The position numbers and the translations under genes were made by a program. DNA of 64,000 nt from Tritrichomonas musculus (taxonomy: Eukaryota > Parabasalia > Tritrichomonadida > Tritrichomonadidae): the NCBI GenBank assembly GCA_039105265.1, contig JAPFFF010000025.1, positions 1 to 64,000 on the forward strand. The letters are read 5' to 3'. Under the pieces are notes generated by a model. It was not told the origin of the DNA and did no database searches. It saw nothing but the letters and a program-made list of their open reading frames with translations. This document shows positions 63,119-64,000 of the stretch, in pieces. Numbering within the stretch: the first letter of the stretch is position 1; the number at the start of each line of letters is the position of its first letter.

Positions 63119-63836
63119 TAATAAAATACCAAATTTCAATATTCATATATTGAAAAATTTATTTCAAATTTTTTTATTGTTTATTATGAAAAAAATGGAT
63201 GATTCTCAATTTTAATTCATTCTATTGAAATATTTTATTTTTTCATAGAGAAGTTTGAAACACTATTTAAATATTCTCAATTCATTGAAAGTGAATAAAA
63301 ATTGAAATAAAAATTGAAAAAAAAATTGAAAAAAACTGTATAATTGAGAGGTAAGACAAATGGTATAGAGATAACTCATTTATAAGTGTATAAAATAAAA
63401 CATTAGTAATTAAATTTGTAAATGAGTTATTTTAATGGCAATATGAAAGAAAATATTTGTACTTTATTCTTTATTATTGTATATTTTATCGTTTTATTTT
63501 AATCGTTTAAGCCCAAAAAAAGGCCAATTTTGATTTTTGGAGGAAAAACTCAATTTTAAATGAATAGAATTCACTTTTGTGTAAAAGTGATCTTTTTTTG
63601 TGAGAAATATTTTTTTTAAATCTACCAAAATTGTAAAGGAAAAATATTGAACATAATCTCTAAATAGAAAATCAACTATAAATCATAAACTGATATTTTA
63701 AATTTCCTATGAAATAATAAGGTTGATTTTTTAATTAAAATTTTCAACTGATTTTAGAAATTTAATGATGTTTCATCTAACAAAATGAATCTATATGTTT
63801 ACAATCATTAGAATTTGTGTCATTTACAACAAATTT

Positions 63837-63871
<35 letters not shown>

Positions 63872-64000
63872 GTATTCTTAATTTTTCAAATTAGCTTCTA
63901 TATATTCGTTTAGAAATATATTATGTATTCCCATCTTAAGATGTTGTATTGGGCATTTATTGAGTGTATCTTCATCTATTTAAAAAAATGCTCTCATTAT
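63119..64000. other. AT-rich spacer with a 27-T run
   Basis: 882 bases to the window edge. Contains short repeats of AAAAATTGAAAT (63298-63335) and a 27-nt T run (63841-63867). No gene is supported. Confidence 0.5.

Noticed and set aside
1-64000. Polinton/Maverick or retroelement copies, which are common in trichomonads
   Set aside because: No integrase, protease-primed polymerase, capsid or reverse-transcriptase sequence was recognised in this window.

Overview
The window looks like nuclear DNA of a parabasalid protist, most likely a Tritrichomonas-type trichomonad. The evidence is a strongly AT-rich sequence with long intron-less genes and standard stops, plus the gene families that are hugely expanded in these organisms: BspA-like (TpLRR) leucine-rich repeat proteins, the trichomonad DUF3447/ankyrin family, Sel1-repeat proteins, and many protein kinases including kinase-LRR and kinase-Sel1 fusions. 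The species call is inference from these families; no rRNA or other marker gene is present. I recognise no tRNA, rRNA or CRISPR array.

Layout. 1-7287 (-): the start and most of a very large VPS13-like lipid-transfer protein, cut by the left edge. 7614-9839 (+): an RG-rich, internally repeated protein with a C-terminal microbial-PARG-like (DUF2263) macrodomain whose signature loop is altered. 10692-10985 (+): a small acidic helical protein. 11832-14347: an internally deleted Mutator-like (MULE) DNA transposon with an intact 9-bp target duplication. 14506-17429 (-): a BspA-LRR gene and a DUF3447 ankyrin gene that may once have been one gene. 18146-19489 (-): a surface-anchored PI-PLC. 21427-26009 (+): a kinase gene and a Sel1 gene that appear to be one ancestral gene cut in two, in frame, by a TA-flanked 774-bp MITE. 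29527-36039: a larger MULE with a full-length transposase and 334-bp terminal inverted repeats, each followed by a 135-bp tandem array (23 copies on one side, 3 on the other). 38086-38667 (-): a secreted double-cystatin. 38986-41478: a graveyard of gene fragments (BspA, kinase, short ORFs) with an inverted duplication at a breakpoint and a 326-bp repeat that recurs at 47691. 41855-43621 (-): a DYRK-family kinase lacking the catalytic Asp. 44146-45504 (-): a classic Sel1 protein. 45505-49883: gene-poor DNA with MITE-like inverted repeats and palindromes. 49884-60071 (-): a giant 3395-residue TKL-type kinase fused to roughly 120 BspA LRRs with irregular islands. 60938-61590 (-): a decayed bacterial-type glucokinase. 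61763-63118 (-): an active-looking Ser/Thr kinase.

The host genes fit a parasite or commensal that invests in surface and secreted functions (PI-PLC, cystatin, BspA repeats) and in kinase signalling. They are not arranged as operons and share no single pathway. The most unusual material is the mobile-element architecture: two related MULEs with conserved outer ends but completely different sub-terminal tandem-repeat cassettes, and the MITE-split kinase-Sel1 gene.
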